This document shows positions 55,331 through 64,000 of a stretch of DNA of 64,000 bases, piece after piece. The stretch is taken from the NCBI GenBank assembly GCA_947497085.1, contig CANMFE010000001.1, forward strand, positions 682,001 to 746,000, read 5' to 3'. Position numbers and translations under genes: made by a program. The notes under the pieces are model-generated. The model was not told the origin of the DNA and did no database searches. It saw only the letters and a program-made list of their open reading frames with translations. The stretch comes from an uncultured Sphingomonadaceae bacterium. Its GTDB lineage: Bacteria; Pseudomonadota; Alphaproteobacteria; Sphingomonadales; Sphingomonadaceae. The stretch's first letter is position 1; each line of letters starts with the position of its first letter.

Positions 55331-56880
55331 TGCGCGAATGGCTGAATACTATTGCTCCCGCATTTCAGCGTGTGCCAGAATTGCTGGCACAGCATCTGCA
55401 ACTCAGCTTTGCCGCACTCGCGCTGGCGCTGCTGATCGCATTGCCCCTGGCGGTCTGGGCTTCGCGCAACCGGCATGTCGCGAATATCGCGCTCGGTTTT
55501 GCCAGCCTTGTCCAGACTATACCCGCGCTGGCCCTGCTCGCCCTGTTTTACCCGCTGCTGCTCGCGCTTACCGCGCTGTTTGGCGACCTGATACAACCGC
55601 TGGGTTTCCTGCCTTCCCTGCTTGCACTGACGCTTTATGCCCTGCTGCCGATATTGCGCAATGCCGTGACCGGTCTGAATGGCGTTGATCCCGCTATTGT
55701 CGAGGCGGCGGATGGCGTTGGCATGACAAAGGCGCAGAAACTCCGGCTGGTCGAAGCGCCCCTCGCCGCGCCCACCATCATGGCGGGCATCCGCACGGCG
55801 GCGGTATGGACCATCGGCGCGGCCACGCTGTCCACCACCGTAGGCCAGCCGAGCCTGGGCGACCTTATCTTTGCCGGGCTGCAGACACAGAACTGGTCGC
55901 TGGTGCTCGCAGGATGCCTGACATCAGCTGCACTGGCGATAATCGTCGACATGCTGCTCGGCACCATCGAAAATGCGATCGCCACGCGGCGCAAGCGGCG
56001 CGGCTGGATCGCAGCGGCACTCCTTGCTGCCGGACTCGCCTTCGCGCTTATTCCCACCACTAGCGCCGATGAAGACACCATCATCATCGGGGCCAAGCGG
56101 TTTAATGAGCAATATATACTGGCGCAGCTGATCGGGCAGCGGCTCGAACAGGCAGGCTATGATGTGCGCTACCGCGAAGGTTTGGGCAGCGCAGTCATGT
56201 TCCAGGCGGTGACCAATGATGATGTCAATATCTCAATTGATTATGCCGGCACGATCTGGACCAATGAAATGAACCGCACCGACAGCGTGGCGCGGCCAGA
56301 AATGATCGAAACAATAACCAGCTGGTCGCGCGAAACCTATGGCGTGAATGTTGCCGGGCCTCTTGGTTTTGAAAACACCTATGCTTTCGCGGTGCGCCCG
56401 GATGATGCACGGCACCTTGCCCTGAAAACCATGGATGATCTGGCCCGCGTCTCTCCCGATTTCGTGTTTGGCACCGACCTCGAATTTCTCGAACGCCCCG
56501 AATGGCAGATGGTGAAAGACGCCTATCCTCTCCGCTTCAAGGGTGAACGCGCGTTTGAGCCGACATTTATGTACAAGGCATTGTCCAGCAGGCAGGCCGA
56601 TGTCATTTCCGCTTTTTCCAGCGACGGGCGTATCGCGGCCAATAATTTCGTGGTGCTGGATGACCCCAAAGGAGCCGTACCCGCGTATGACGCGTTGCTC
56701 ATGGTCTCCCCCAAATATGCAAACGATGCAAAATTCATCGCCGCCATTCAGCCATTATTACATGCGATTTCGGTGGAAAAAATGCGCGAAGCCAATTACA
56801 TGGTCGACCGTGAAGATGACAAGAAAAGCCCTACTGAAGCCGCCCGCTGGCTGGCCGGGCAACTGGAAAACAAGGAATAA
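55330..56880 (+). CDS. Permease fused to substrate-binding protein of an OpuC/EgtU-type ABC importer
   Basis: A 516-residue fusion. Residues 1-215 form the OpuCB-type permease with five to six helices and the EAA-type loop (EAADGVGMTKAQKLRLVEAPL). After another hydrophobic segment (about 228-245, AALLAAGLAFALIP) comes an OpuCC-type binding domain of about 270 residues (TIIIGAKRFNEQYILAQLIGQRLEQAGYDV onward). Such fusions are known for Gram-positive and epsilonproteobacterial choline or ergothioneine importers. Tethering the binding domain removes the need for a free periplasmic protein. The ligand-binding residues cannot be assigned by eye. Confidence 0.9.
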   Translation: MREWLNTIAPAFQRVPELLAQHLQLSFAALALALLIALPLAVWASRNRHVANIALGFASLVQTIPALALLALFYPLLLALTALFGDLIQPLGFLPSLLALTLYALLPILRNAVTGLNGVDPAIVEAADGVGMTKAQKLRLVEAPLAAPTIMAGIRTAAVWTIGAATLSTTVGQPSLGDLIFAGLQTQNWSLVLAGCLTSAALAIIVDMLLGTIENAIATRRKRRGWIAAALLAAGLAFALIPTTSADEDTIIIGAKRFNEQYILAQLIGQRLEQAGYDVRYREGLGSAVMFQAVTNDDVNISIDYAGTIWTNEMNRTDSVARPEMIETITSWSRETYGVNVAGPLGFENTYAFAVRPDDARHLALKTMDDLARVSPDFVFGTDLEFLERPEWQMVKDAYPLRFKGERAFEPTFMYKALSSRQADVISAFSSDGRIAANNFVVLDDPKGAVPAYDALLMVSPKYANDAKFIAAIQPLLHAISVEKMREANYMVDREDDKKSPTEAARWLAGQLENKE

Positions 56881-56881
56881 T

Positions 56882-57406
56882 ATGCGCACCTGGATTTACG
56901 CAGCTTTGATTTTACCTTTCCTGCTTTTTGCACAAACCGCTCATGCGGCTGTCACCATCACATTTTACAGCCATGATTTCGGCAGCCACTTTCCGCACGC
57001 CTTTATCGTGCTGAAAGGTACCGTCGGCAGCACGGGTGAGGTCGTCGACACCAATTACGGTTTTACCGCGGTCAATGTTTCACCCGCCATTTTATGGGGC
57101 CGCGTCAAGGGCAAGATCGAGACTTCCAAACCCAAATATGTTGCGGACAGTAACCGGCATTTCTCCATCGAACTGACTGACGCACAATATGCCAGCGTGA
57201 TCACCAAAGTAGAGGAATGGCGGAACAAGAAACAGAAAAGCTATAGCCTGAACAAAAGCAACTGCGTCCATTTTGTCGGCGAGGTTGCGCGGTTATTGGG
57301 CCTGAAAACCAATCCAAAAAGCAAGTATTTCAAAAAACCGAAAACCTATCTGCGGGAAGTGGAGAGCTTGAATCCTGAACTGAAAACTATCCAAATGGCG
57401 GATTAA
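56882..57406 (+). CDS. Exported protein with NlpC/P60-like (permuted papain) features
   Basis: A 174-residue protein with a signal peptide (AQTAHA cut), acting in the periplasm. A His in HFPHAFIVLKG near the start of the mature part and a Cys in KSNCVHFVGEVARLLGL near the end recall circularly permuted NlpC/P60-like cysteine peptidases or acyltransferases, where Cys follows a His-bearing strand. No close family is certain. It begins one base after the stop of the transporter fusion, so it is almost certainly cotranscribed. A wall or amide-bond role is only inference. Confidence 0.65.
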   Translation: MRTWIYAALILPFLLFAQTAHAAVTITFYSHDFGSHFPHAFIVLKGTVGSTGEVVDTNYGFTAVNVSPAILWGRVKGKIETSKPKYVADSNRHFSIELTDAQYASVITKVEEWRNKKQKSYSLNKSNCVHFVGEVARLLGLKTNPKSKYFKKPKTYLREVESLNPELKTIQMAD

Positions 57407-58020
57407 AGCGCCGGGTTGTTATAGCTGTGCCAGGTGAATATCGCGACCGCACCGCGGTGCGGGGACCACGGCTGGGCTAGCGCGCGGGCTTCCTTTTCGC
57501 TCGGGCGTTCGGGCAGGTTCAGGATTTTGCCAATACCCGCCTGCACGGCGAGGTCGCCTGCGGGCCAGATATCGGGGCGACCTTCGGCGAATAACAGGTA
57601 GATTTCCGCCGACCAGCGGCCAATGCCCTTTACTTTCGTAAGATAGCCTATCGCTTCTTCATCATCGTCGGGGAGGCTGTCGAGTGGTAGGCCGCCACTG
57701 ATAATCAGTTCGGCGAGCGACCGGGCATAGCCCTGTTTCTGGCGCGACAGGCCGCAGGCGCGCAATGCGTCAAAATCGGACTTCAGCACGGCTTCGGCCG
57801 GGCAACCCTCCCCCAGATGCGCCTCCAGCTTGTTCCACACCGATGATGCCGCCGCCACGCTCACCTGTTGCCCCACGATGGTGCGCAGCAATGTCTGGTA
57901 TCCCCGCTCTCGGAGACGTGGTTCGGGATAGCCGGTGCGTTCAATCGCTTCGGCCAGCAAGGGTTCGTTTTTGGAGACTTCGGTCAGACCATCGATTATC
58001 TGTTGTTTGCTGAGACCCAT
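57403..58020 (-). CDS. DNA-3-methyladenine glycosylase II-like (HhH-GPD)
   Basis: A 205-residue base-excision repair enzyme of the HhH-GPD superfamily. The helix-hairpin-helix is in [17 protein letters not shown] and the catalytic Asp in the following [10 protein letters not shown]. Its small size and lack of a C-terminal Fe-S cluster fit AlkA-type enzymes for alkylated purines. The start at 58020 was chosen because upstream residues lack similarity to the core. Its stop overlaps the stop of the convergent gene by four bases (TTAA). Confidence 0.92.
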   Translation of the reverse strand: MGLSKQQIIDGLTEVSKNEPLLAEAIERTGYPEPRLRERGYQTLLRTIVGQQVSVAAASSVWNKLEAHLGEGCPAEAVLKSDFDALRACGLSRQKQGYARSLAELIISGGLPLDSLPDDDEEAIGYLTKVKGIGRWSAEIYLLFAEGRPDIWPAGDLAVQAGIGKILNLPERPSEKEARALAQPWSPHRGAVAIFTWHSYNNPAL

Positions 58021-58124
58021 TACTCTCCCTTTCCCGGCACAAGACACTCTTGCCATTTGCCGCGCAAAAAGTCATAGCAGCGGCAAGTACGCAATTGAAA
58101 CTTTATTCGAACAAAGGCCCAACC

Positions 58125-58442
58125 ATGCCCAATATTATCGTCGTCAGCCGTGACGGAACCGAAAAGACTGTTGAAGCCGAAAACGGCCTGAGCGTGATGG
58201 AAGTCATCCGCGACAATGGCTTTGACGAGCTGCTCGCGCTGTGCGGTGGCTGCTGTTCCTGCGCCACATGCCATGTCCATGTGGACCCGGATTTCAATGA
58301 CAGGCTGACACCCATGGACGAAGATGAAAATGACCTGCTTGACAGCAGCGATCATCGCAATGAACGGTCTCGGCTGAGCTGCCAGATTACCGTCGAAGAC
58401 AAGCTGGACGGGCTGCGCGTGAGAATTGCGGACGAGGATTAA
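58125..58442 (+). CDS. [2Fe-2S] ferredoxin (adrenodoxin type)
   Basis: A 105-residue electron carrier with the cluster ligands Cys-x5-Cys-x2-Cys in [12 protein letters not shown] and the fourth Cys in RLSCQI, the spacing of adrenodoxin/putidaredoxin-type ferredoxins. It may serve cytochrome P450 or Fe-S assembly. The ATG at 58125 is the first of the conserved frame and was chosen over upstream in-frame codons lacking similarity. Its stop overlaps the convergent neighbour by four bases. Confidence 0.93.
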   Translation: MPNIIVVSRDGTEKTVEAENGLSVMEVIRDNGFDELLALCGGCCSCATCHVHVDPDFNDRLTPMDEDENDLLDSSDHRNERSRLSCQITVEDKLDGLRVRIADED

Positions 58443-59224
58443 ATCCCGCCCGGGAAAGTCTCGTATCCTTCGTCATTCAGCCCCTGAACCAGCGCGGCCA
58501 TGCACGCCTCCATATCATTATGCGAAGTCGAACGAACCACAAAATTGGCACCCACCCTGCCCTCACGGAAGAACGGGTAGCTGCCAATCTGGCATGTCTC
58601 GAATGCCTTTTCGGTCTGGCGCAGCAGGCCCGCCACTTCGCTTTCGGGAATCCAGCAGCCAACTGTAGAGGACAATAGCGGAGCGCCACCCTTCAGCTTG
58701 CCCGTCAGTGCATCCAGCATCCCAGCCGTGATATGCGGCACGCCGGCCATAATGAACATATTCTCAATCTGGATACCCGGTGCGCCCGACATGCGGTTTT
58801 CAATGAGCTCCGCTCCCTCGGGTACGCGGGCCATGCGCAGACGGCCTTCATTCACCCCGCCCTTGTCGGCATAATATTTTTCCAGCACCGCAACCGCCTT
58901 GGGGTGATGTACGACATCCACGCCCAGTGCCGCAGAAACAGCATCCACCGTGATATCATCATGGGTCGGGCCAATGCCGCCTGTGGTAAACAGATAATCA
59001 TTGCGCTCTCGCAATATGTTCACCGCCTCGGCGATCGATTCCAGCACGTCTGCCACCACCCGCACTTCGGCCAGACGGATGCCCTGTACATTCAGCCAGG
59101 TCGCGATCTGCGCGATATTCTTGTCCTGCGTCCGGCCTGACAGGATTTCATCGCCAATCACAATCAATGCGGCGGTATAGATACGGCTTTTGTCCTGTGG
59201 ATCGGCTGTTTCGGATGTGGTCAT
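58439..59224 (-). CDS. Molybdopterin-binding (MoaB/CinA N-terminal-like) domain protein
   Basis: A 261-residue protein with the MoCF-biosynthesis/CinA motifs [38 protein letters not shown]. It lacks the nicotinamide-amidase domain of full-length CinA and is longer than MoaB, so it is best described as a stand-alone molybdopterin-binding domain protein. The role may be damage-inducible or nucleotide-cleaning rather than molybdenum cofactor synthesis. The ATG at 59224 was chosen over one four codons earlier. Confidence 0.85.
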   Translation of the reverse strand: MTTSETADPQDKSRIYTAALIVIGDEILSGRTQDKNIAQIATWLNVQGIRLAEVRVVADVLESIAEAVNILRERNDYLFTTGGIGPTHDDITVDAVSAALGVDVVHHPKAVAVLEKYYADKGGVNEGRLRMARVPEGAELIENRMSGAPGIQIENMFIMAGVPHITAGMLDALTGKLKGGAPLLSSTVGCWIPESEVAGLLRQTEKAFETCQIGSYPFFREGRVGANFVVRSTSHNDMEACMAALVQGLNDEGYETFPGGI

Positions 59225-59289
59225 GAGCGCGAGCATAGACCCAATATTGCCTCTCGCAAAGCCTGACTTTTTTCCCTATATGACATTCC

Positions 59290-60114
59290 ATGAATGAATA
59301 TCAGATTGTAGATACAGACACCGACGTCACCCGCGATGGGACCATCAAGCTGCATGGGCCGGAGGGTTTTGCGGGCATGCGCAAGGCAGGCCGTCTGGCC
59401 GCAGAAGTGCTCGACGCGCTGGTCCCGCATGTCGTGCCCGGCGTGACCACGGGCGAGCTGGATGACATGGTGCGCGATCATATGCTGCGCGAAGGCGGCG
59501 TGCCGGCGACTCTTGGCTATCGCGGCTTCACACATAGCTGCTGCATCTCGCTTAATCACGTTGTCTGCCATGGCATACCGTCTGACAAGAAACTGAAAAA
59601 AGGCGATATTGCCAATATTGATGTGACTGTCATTATTGATGGCTGGCACGGTGATACCTCGCGCATGTTCCTGGTCGGTGATGTGCCGATCAAGGCGCGG
59701 CGGCTGGTCGATGTGACCTATGAATGCCTGATGCTCGGCATCGAACAGGCGAAACCCGGCAATTATCTGGGCGATATCAGCCATGCGATCCAGACTCATG
59801 CCGAAAAACACCGTTATGGTGTCGTGCGCGATTTTTGCGGGCATGGCCTGGGCCGCCTGTTCCACGACGCCCCCGAAGTCGTGCATGTCGGCCGCCCCGG
59901 CACGGGCCCCGAGCTGAAACCCGGCATGTTCTTTACGATCGAGCCGATGATCAATATAGGCAAGCCTGGCGTCAAGCTGCTGGATGATGGCTGGACTGCG
60001 GTTACGCGTGACCGCTCGCTGTCTGCGCAGTTTGAACATAGTATCGGCATTACCGAAACCGGCTGTGAGATATTTACCGAAAGCCCCAAAGGCCTTCATA
60101 ATCCGCCCTATTGA
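59290..60114 (+). CDS. map: Methionine aminopeptidase, type I
   Basis: Removes N-terminal methionine from new proteins. The 274-residue protein has metal ligands in NIDVT (Asp), HGDTS (Asp), GHGLGRLFH (His), FTIEPMIN (Glu) and FEHSI (Glu) and the family pattern CCISLNHVVCHGIP. No N-terminal zinc-finger extension is seen. It is separate from rpsB or secY, so it is a single-gene unit. Start ATG follows the divergent neighbour by 65 bases. Confidence 0.97.
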   Translation: MNEYQIVDTDTDVTRDGTIKLHGPEGFAGMRKAGRLAAEVLDALVPHVVPGVTTGELDDMVRDHMLREGGVPATLGYRGFTHSCCISLNHVVCHGIPSDKKLKKGDIANIDVTVIIDGWHGDTSRMFLVGDVPIKARRLVDVTYECLMLGIEQAKPGNYLGDISHAIQTHAEKHRYGVVRDFCGHGLGRLFHDAPEVVHVGRPGTGPELKPGMFFTIEPMINIGKPGVKLLDDGWTAVTRDRSLSAQFEHSIGITETGCEIFTESPKGLHNPPY

Positions 60115-60221
60115 GCGTTGCCGACCCGGCAAGCGATAGCGGTGGATAATGGTAAATAACGGCTGGACCTTTACCCTGTATCATGTCTAAGCTTTTCCCC
60201 TGAAACGCAGGAGAAACGGGC

Positions 60222-62387
60222 ATGCCCAGCGGGCGCGGCATATTAATCGGCATGATGGCAGCGGTGCTCGCGCTGACAGGCTGTGAAAAAGTGCAGCAGA
60301 CACAGCAGGAACGCAGTGAAACCACTACGGTCGATGCTGCCTATCTTGCGAATCCTGGCGACGGCAAAAACTGGGCTGCCACCGGTTACAGCTATGATGA
60401 AAAACGCTATAGCCCGCTGACGCAGATCAATACCGATAATGTCAGTGAACTGGGTATCGCGTGGTATGCCGACCTGCCCGATGCGCGCGGACAGGAAGCC
60501 ACGCCAGTCGTGGTCGATGGCCGTATCTACATTTCCACCGCCTGGTCAAAAGTCTTCGCCTATGATGCCAAGACCGGTGAGGAACTATGGTCCTATGATC
60601 CGGAAGTGCCGGGCGAGACAGCGGCCAAGGCGTGCTGTGACGTTGTCAATCGTGGCGTCGCATTCTGGAAGGGCAAGATTTACGTTGGCACGCTGGATGG
60701 GCGGCTGATCGCGCTCGATGCGCTCACGGGTGCACAGTTATGGGTGAGCGAAACGACGCCCAAGGATGGAAATTATACCATCACGGGGGCGCCCCGTGTA
60801 GTCAAAAACATGGTGCTGATCGGCAATGGCGGCGCCGAATTTGGCGTGCGCGGTTATGTCAGTGCCTATGATGCGAATGACGGTACACTCAAATGGCGGT
60901 TTTACACGGTTCCGAACCCGGCCGGCGAAGCCGATGGCGCCGCCAGTGATGATGTGCTGGCCACCGCCAAACGGACATGGTCGGAAAGCGGCGACTGGAT
61001 TGAATCGGGTGGCGGCGGGACGGTCTGGGACGCCATTGTCTATGACCATGAGCTGGATCAGGTCTATATCGGCACCGGCAACGGCAATCCGTGGAACCAT
61101 GGCGCGCGTTCCAATGGCGAAGGCGATAATCTCTTCCTATCCTCCATAATCGCGCTGAAACCCGATACCGGTGAATATATCTGGCATTACCAGCAAACAC
61201 CGGCGGACAGTTGGGATTTTACCGCGACCCAGCCCATCATCCTGGCCGACCTCACCTATGAAGGCGTGGGCCGCAAAGTGCTGATGCAGGCGCCCAAAAA
61301 CGGATTTTTCTTTGTGCTGGACCGTACCGATGGATCGCTGGTTTCCGCCGAACCGTTTATTGATGGCATAAACTGGGCCGAAGGATATGACCTGGAAACC
61401 GGGCGGCCTATCGAAAATCCCGATGCGCGCTACTACCGCACCGGCAAGCCATTTCTGGCCATGCCATCCGCGCTGGGCGCGCATAACTGGCATCCGATGA
61501 GCTATAATCCAGGCACGGGTCTGGTCTATATCCCGGCGCAGCAGATCGCGGCAGCGTATCTGCCACCGATGAATGATCTGGACAGGGCGCGCAAGCCGAT
61601 CGGGTATAATACCGGCGCGAGCGGCGAAGGCTTTACCCTGCCCGATGACCGTGCAGCCGTGAAGGCCGCGATAGCCGCCACGACCGGGCGGCTGGTCGCA
61701 ATTAATCCTGTTACCGGCAAGATTGCATGGAAAATTGACCAGGAAACGCCGTGGAATGGCGGCACCATGACCACCGCAGGCAATCTGGTTCTCCAGGGTA
61801 CATCGCTGGGTCAAATGCGCGCCTATGCGGCCGATAGCGGTGAACAGCTCTGGTCCTATAACGTGCAATCGGGCGTACTCGGCGGAACTTCCACCTATAT
61901 GGTGGATGGCGAACAATATATCGCTTTCCTGACCAGCAAGGGCGGCACATTTCCATTGGTCATCGGCGAAGGCGGCGGCGCGGCCAATGCCATTCCCAGC
62001 ATTCCGCGCCTGATTGTCATGAAACTGGGCGGGAATGCCCAATTGCCCGCTCTGCCCGAAACTAAGCCTGTGGCATGGAATCCACCCGAACGGATCGGCG
62101 GAGACGCACAGGTTGCGCAGGGGCGGCAGCTTTACATGCGATATTGCTCGGTCTGCCATGGCGGCGGCGCGGTGGGTGGCGGCGTGCTTCCCGACCTGCG
62201 CCGCTCTGGCACGCTTGCCGGCCCGGCTGCATGGAATAAGGTCGTGCTGGAAGGGCTGCTGAAAGACAACGGCATGATCGGCTTCGCCCCCGTGCTGTCG
62301 GCCAGCGAAAGCGAGGCAGTGCGCGCCTATGTGATTGACCGCGCCCATTACGGCGCAGAGCATAGTGAAACATTAGCTGTAGAGTGA
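60222..62387 (+). CDS. PQQ-dependent quinohaemoprotein dehydrogenase (lipoprotein)
   Basis: A 721-residue type II quinohaemoprotein alcohol dehydrogenase. A lipobox LTGC (Cys about 20) anchors it to the envelope. The eight-bladed beta-propeller contains the vicinal disulfide CC (about residues 137-138), the motif NPWNHGARSNGEGDNLF, and the catalytic Asp in DSWDFT (about residue 332). The residue two after that Asp is Thr, not Asp, as expected for a calcium-type rather than lanthanide-type enzyme. The C-terminal cytochrome c has one CSVCH haem motif at about residue 642. The alcohol substrate is unknown. ccmAB in this window could serve its haem maturation. Confidence 0.93.
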   Translation: MPSGRGILIGMMAAVLALTGCEKVQQTQQERSETTTVDAAYLANPGDGKNWAATGYSYDEKRYSPLTQINTDNVSELGIAWYADLPDARGQEATPVVVDGRIYISTAWSKVFAYDAKTGEELWSYDPEVPGETAAKACCDVVNRGVAFWKGKIYVGTLDGRLIALDALTGAQLWVSETTPKDGNYTITGAPRVVKNMVLIGNGGAEFGVRGYVSAYDANDGTLKWRFYTVPNPAGEADGAASDDVLATAKRTWSESGDWIESGGGGTVWDAIVYDHELDQVYIGTGNGNPWNHGARSNGEGDNLFLSSIIALKPDTGEYIWHYQQTPADSWDFTATQPIILADLTYEGVGRKVLMQAPKNGFFFVLDRTDGSLVSAEPFIDGINWAEGYDLETGRPIENPDARYYRTGKPFLAMPSALGAHNWHPMSYNPGTGLVYIPAQQIAAAYLPPMNDLDRARKPIGYNTGASGEGFTLPDDRAAVKAAIAATTGRLVAINPVTGKIAWKIDQETPWNGGTMTTAGNLVLQGTSLGQMRAYAADSGEQLWSYNVQSGVLGGTSTYMVDGEQYIAFLTSKGGTFPLVIGEGGGAANAIPSIPRLIVMKLGGNAQLPALPETKPVAWNPPERIGGDAQVAQGRQLYMRYCSVCHGGGAVGGGVLPDLRRSGTLAGPAAWNKVVLEGLLKDNGMIGFAPVLSASESEAVRAYVIDRAHYGAEHSETLAVE

Positions 62388-62498
62388 TGCATGCCACTGC
62401 CTAAATAATAGGCAAGCTCGGGCCATCACTGCCTATTATACGCGCATAATGGACATGCATTAAAACCTGCATCCCTGCATTTCCGCCCATTGCGCATT

Positions 62499-62514
62499 TG
62501 GCATGCTATTTGAA
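62499..62514 (+). promoter_or_regulatory. Sigma-54-like promoter upstream of glnB
   Basis: TGGCATG-CTAT-TTGAA has an exact -24 GG (62500-62501) and, ten bases later, GA where the -12 GC is expected. It lies about 100 bases before the glnB start, a usual place for an NtrC-activated sigma-54 promoter. The GA mismatch at -12 lowers confidence. Confidence 0.45.
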
Positions 62515-62579
62515 AGGCAATGATGCAACAGATGCGGGCGCTTCGTGCGCGCGCGGGTTTTTTGCGAGATTTCGGCTGA

Positions 62580-62954
<375 letters not shown>

Positions 62955-63015
62955 ATTTCCAACTCTCAACCAACAGGTATGCCGACAAAAAAGGCACTGC
63001 ACAGAAAGGGCTAAC

Positions 63016-64000
63016 ATGCGCAAATCGCCAGCAGATATAATAGACTTGATCAAGGAAAATGACATTGAATGGGTCGATGTCCGCTTCACCGATCCACGCG
63101 GCAAGTGGCAGCACCTGTCCATGTGCGCGAGTGTGATTGACGAGGACGCGCTGGAAGACGGCCTGATGTTCGACGGCTCGTCCATCGCAGGGTGGAAAGC
63201 GATCAACGAGTCCGACATGATCCTGCGCCCGGACCTGGACGCGGCCTATATGGATCCGTTTTCCGCCACGCCAATGCTTATCCTGTTCTGCGACATTGTC
63301 GAGCCTGGCACCGGGCAGCTTTATGCGCGAGACCCGCGTTCCACTGCAAAACGCGCCGAGGCATATCTCAAATCCACCGGCATTGGCGACACGGTCTATG
63401 TCGGGCCAGAGCCTGAATTCTTCATGTTCGACGATGTTCGTATCGAAGATGGCTATGCAGGGTCCGGATTCCAGCTTGATGATATAGAGCTGCCAACCAA
63501 CACCGGCACTGAATATCCGACTGGCAATATGGGCCACCGCCCGCGTGCCAAGGGCGGCTATTTCCCGGTCGCGCCGGTGGACAGCGCCATGGACATTCGC
63601 GGTGAAATGGTTGCCACCATGATGGAAATGGGCCTGCCGATGGACAAGCACCATCACGAAGTTGCCGCCGCGCAGCACGAGCTGGGTCTCACATTCGGCA
63701 CGCTTGTCGAAACCGCCGACCGCATCCAGATTTACAAATATGTCGTGCAGCAGGTCGCCCATGCTTACGGCAAGACCGCGACGTTCATGCCCAAGCCGAT
63801 CAAGGATGATAATGGCTCCGGCATGCACACGCATATGTCGATCTGGGACGGCAAAAAACCACTCTTTGCGGGCAATGGGTATGCAGGCCTGTCTGACATG
63901 GCGCTGCATTATATTGGCGGTGTCATCAAGCATGCCAAGGCGTGCAACGCGTTCACCAACCCCGCGACCAACAGCTACAAACGCCTGGTTCCGGGCTTTG
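63016..64000 (+). CDS. glnA: Glutamine synthetase type I (C-terminus outside window)
   Basis: The N-terminal 328 residues of glutamine synthetase; the rest lies past the right edge. Visible are the beta-Grasp part ([16 protein letters not shown]), [13 protein letters not shown], the metal-binding [11 protein letters not shown] and [14 protein letters not shown], and [11 protein letters not shown]. This is the type I, GlnB-regulated enzyme. AAAGGG precedes the ATG. It is cotranscribed with glnB. Confidence 0.98.
   Translation, partial: MRKSPADIIDLIKENDIEWVDVRFTDPRGKWQHLSMCASVIDEDALEDGLMFDGSSIAGWKAINESDMILRPDLDAAYMDPFSATPMLILFCDIVEPGTGQLYARDPRSTAKRAEAYLKSTGIGDTVYVGPEPEFFMFDDVRIEDGYAGSGFQLDDIELPTNTGTEYPTGNMGHRPRAKGGYFPVAPVDSAMDIRGEMVATMMEMGLPMDKHHHEVAAAQHELGLTFGTLVETADRIQIYKYVVQQVAHAYGKTATFMPKPIKDDNGSGMHTHMSIWDGKKPLFAGNGYAGLSDMALHYIGGVIKHAKACNAFTNPATNSYKRLVPGF

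Noticed and set aside
60222..62387. Lanthanide-dependent (XoxF/ExaF-like) dehydrogenase
   Set aside because: The position two residues after the catalytic Asp is Thr (DSWDFT), not the Asp expected of a lanthanide enzyme, so the calcium type is favoured.

Overview
The window looks like a stretch of a Sphingomonadales (Alphaproteobacteria) chromosome with moderately high G+C. The evidence is an alphaproteobacterial-style FtsZ with a long acidic linker and a C-terminal tail ending in NPLNIPRFL, a 71-residue zinc-ribbon protein of a kind I associate with sphingomonads, dispersed palindromic repeats of the CCTTCGACAA..CTCAGG type, and a m-DAP-type peptidoglycan pathway. The genus is not assigned. 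No rRNA, tRNA, CRISPR array, integrase or transposase was seen.

Layout. 1-5.9 kb: end of a DUF389 membrane protein, aconitase, an orphan beta-helix protein in a more AT-rich patch, and a secreted DUF11-like protein. 5.9-19 kb: mostly single housekeeping and envelope genes: a DMT exporter, a lipoprotein, a DUF4236/SH3 protein, ispG, a secreted isoaspartyl peptidase, an S1/P1 nuclease, a four-gene SPFH/RHH/microprotein unit, a haloalkane dehalogenase and an M3 peptidase. 19-26.5 kb: an unusual redox operon. It encodes an FAD oxidoreductase fused to two cyclic-nucleotide-binding domains and a four-cluster ferredoxin module, a b-type membrane cytochrome, an FHA domain fused through one membrane helix to a decaheme cytochrome c, and a CpdA-like phosphodiesterase. 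A CcmI-like TPR protein is divergent from it. 26.5-47.6 kb: a complete division and cell wall (dcw) cluster on the minus strand in the order mraZ-rsmH-ftsL-ftsI-murE-(55-aa ORF)-murF-mraY-murD-ftsW-murG-murC-murB-ddl-ftsQ-ftsA-ftsZ, followed by a TPR/SPOR protein. Most junctions overlap by 1-4 bases. 48-57.4 kb: two small envelope genes behind cysK, glpD behind ccmAB, a pterin dehydratase, an SDR, and an osmoprotectant-type ABC transporter with a permease-binding-protein fusion. 57.4-64 kb: DNA glycosylase, [2Fe-2S] ferredoxin, molybdopterin-binding-domain protein, methionine aminopeptidase, a PQQ quinohaemoprotein dehydrogenase, and glnB-glnA, which runs off the right edge.

How the genes work together. 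The dcw block supplies the UDP-MurNAc-pentapeptide and lipid I/II enzymes together with divisome proteins. The 19-26 kb operon is best read as a transmembrane electron-transfer chain: a cytoplasmic flavin and Fe-S module passes electrons to a membrane cytochrome b and on to a periplasmic decaheme. Both signalling domains (cNMP-binding and FHA) sit on the cytoplasmic side, and a candidate cAMP hydrolase is encoded in the same transcript. This is the strongest candidate for an undescribed system. CcmAB and the CcmI-like protein fit a cell that matures many c-type haems, since the PQQ dehydrogenase also carries one. Domain and family names were assigned from motifs read by eye; no database search was possible.
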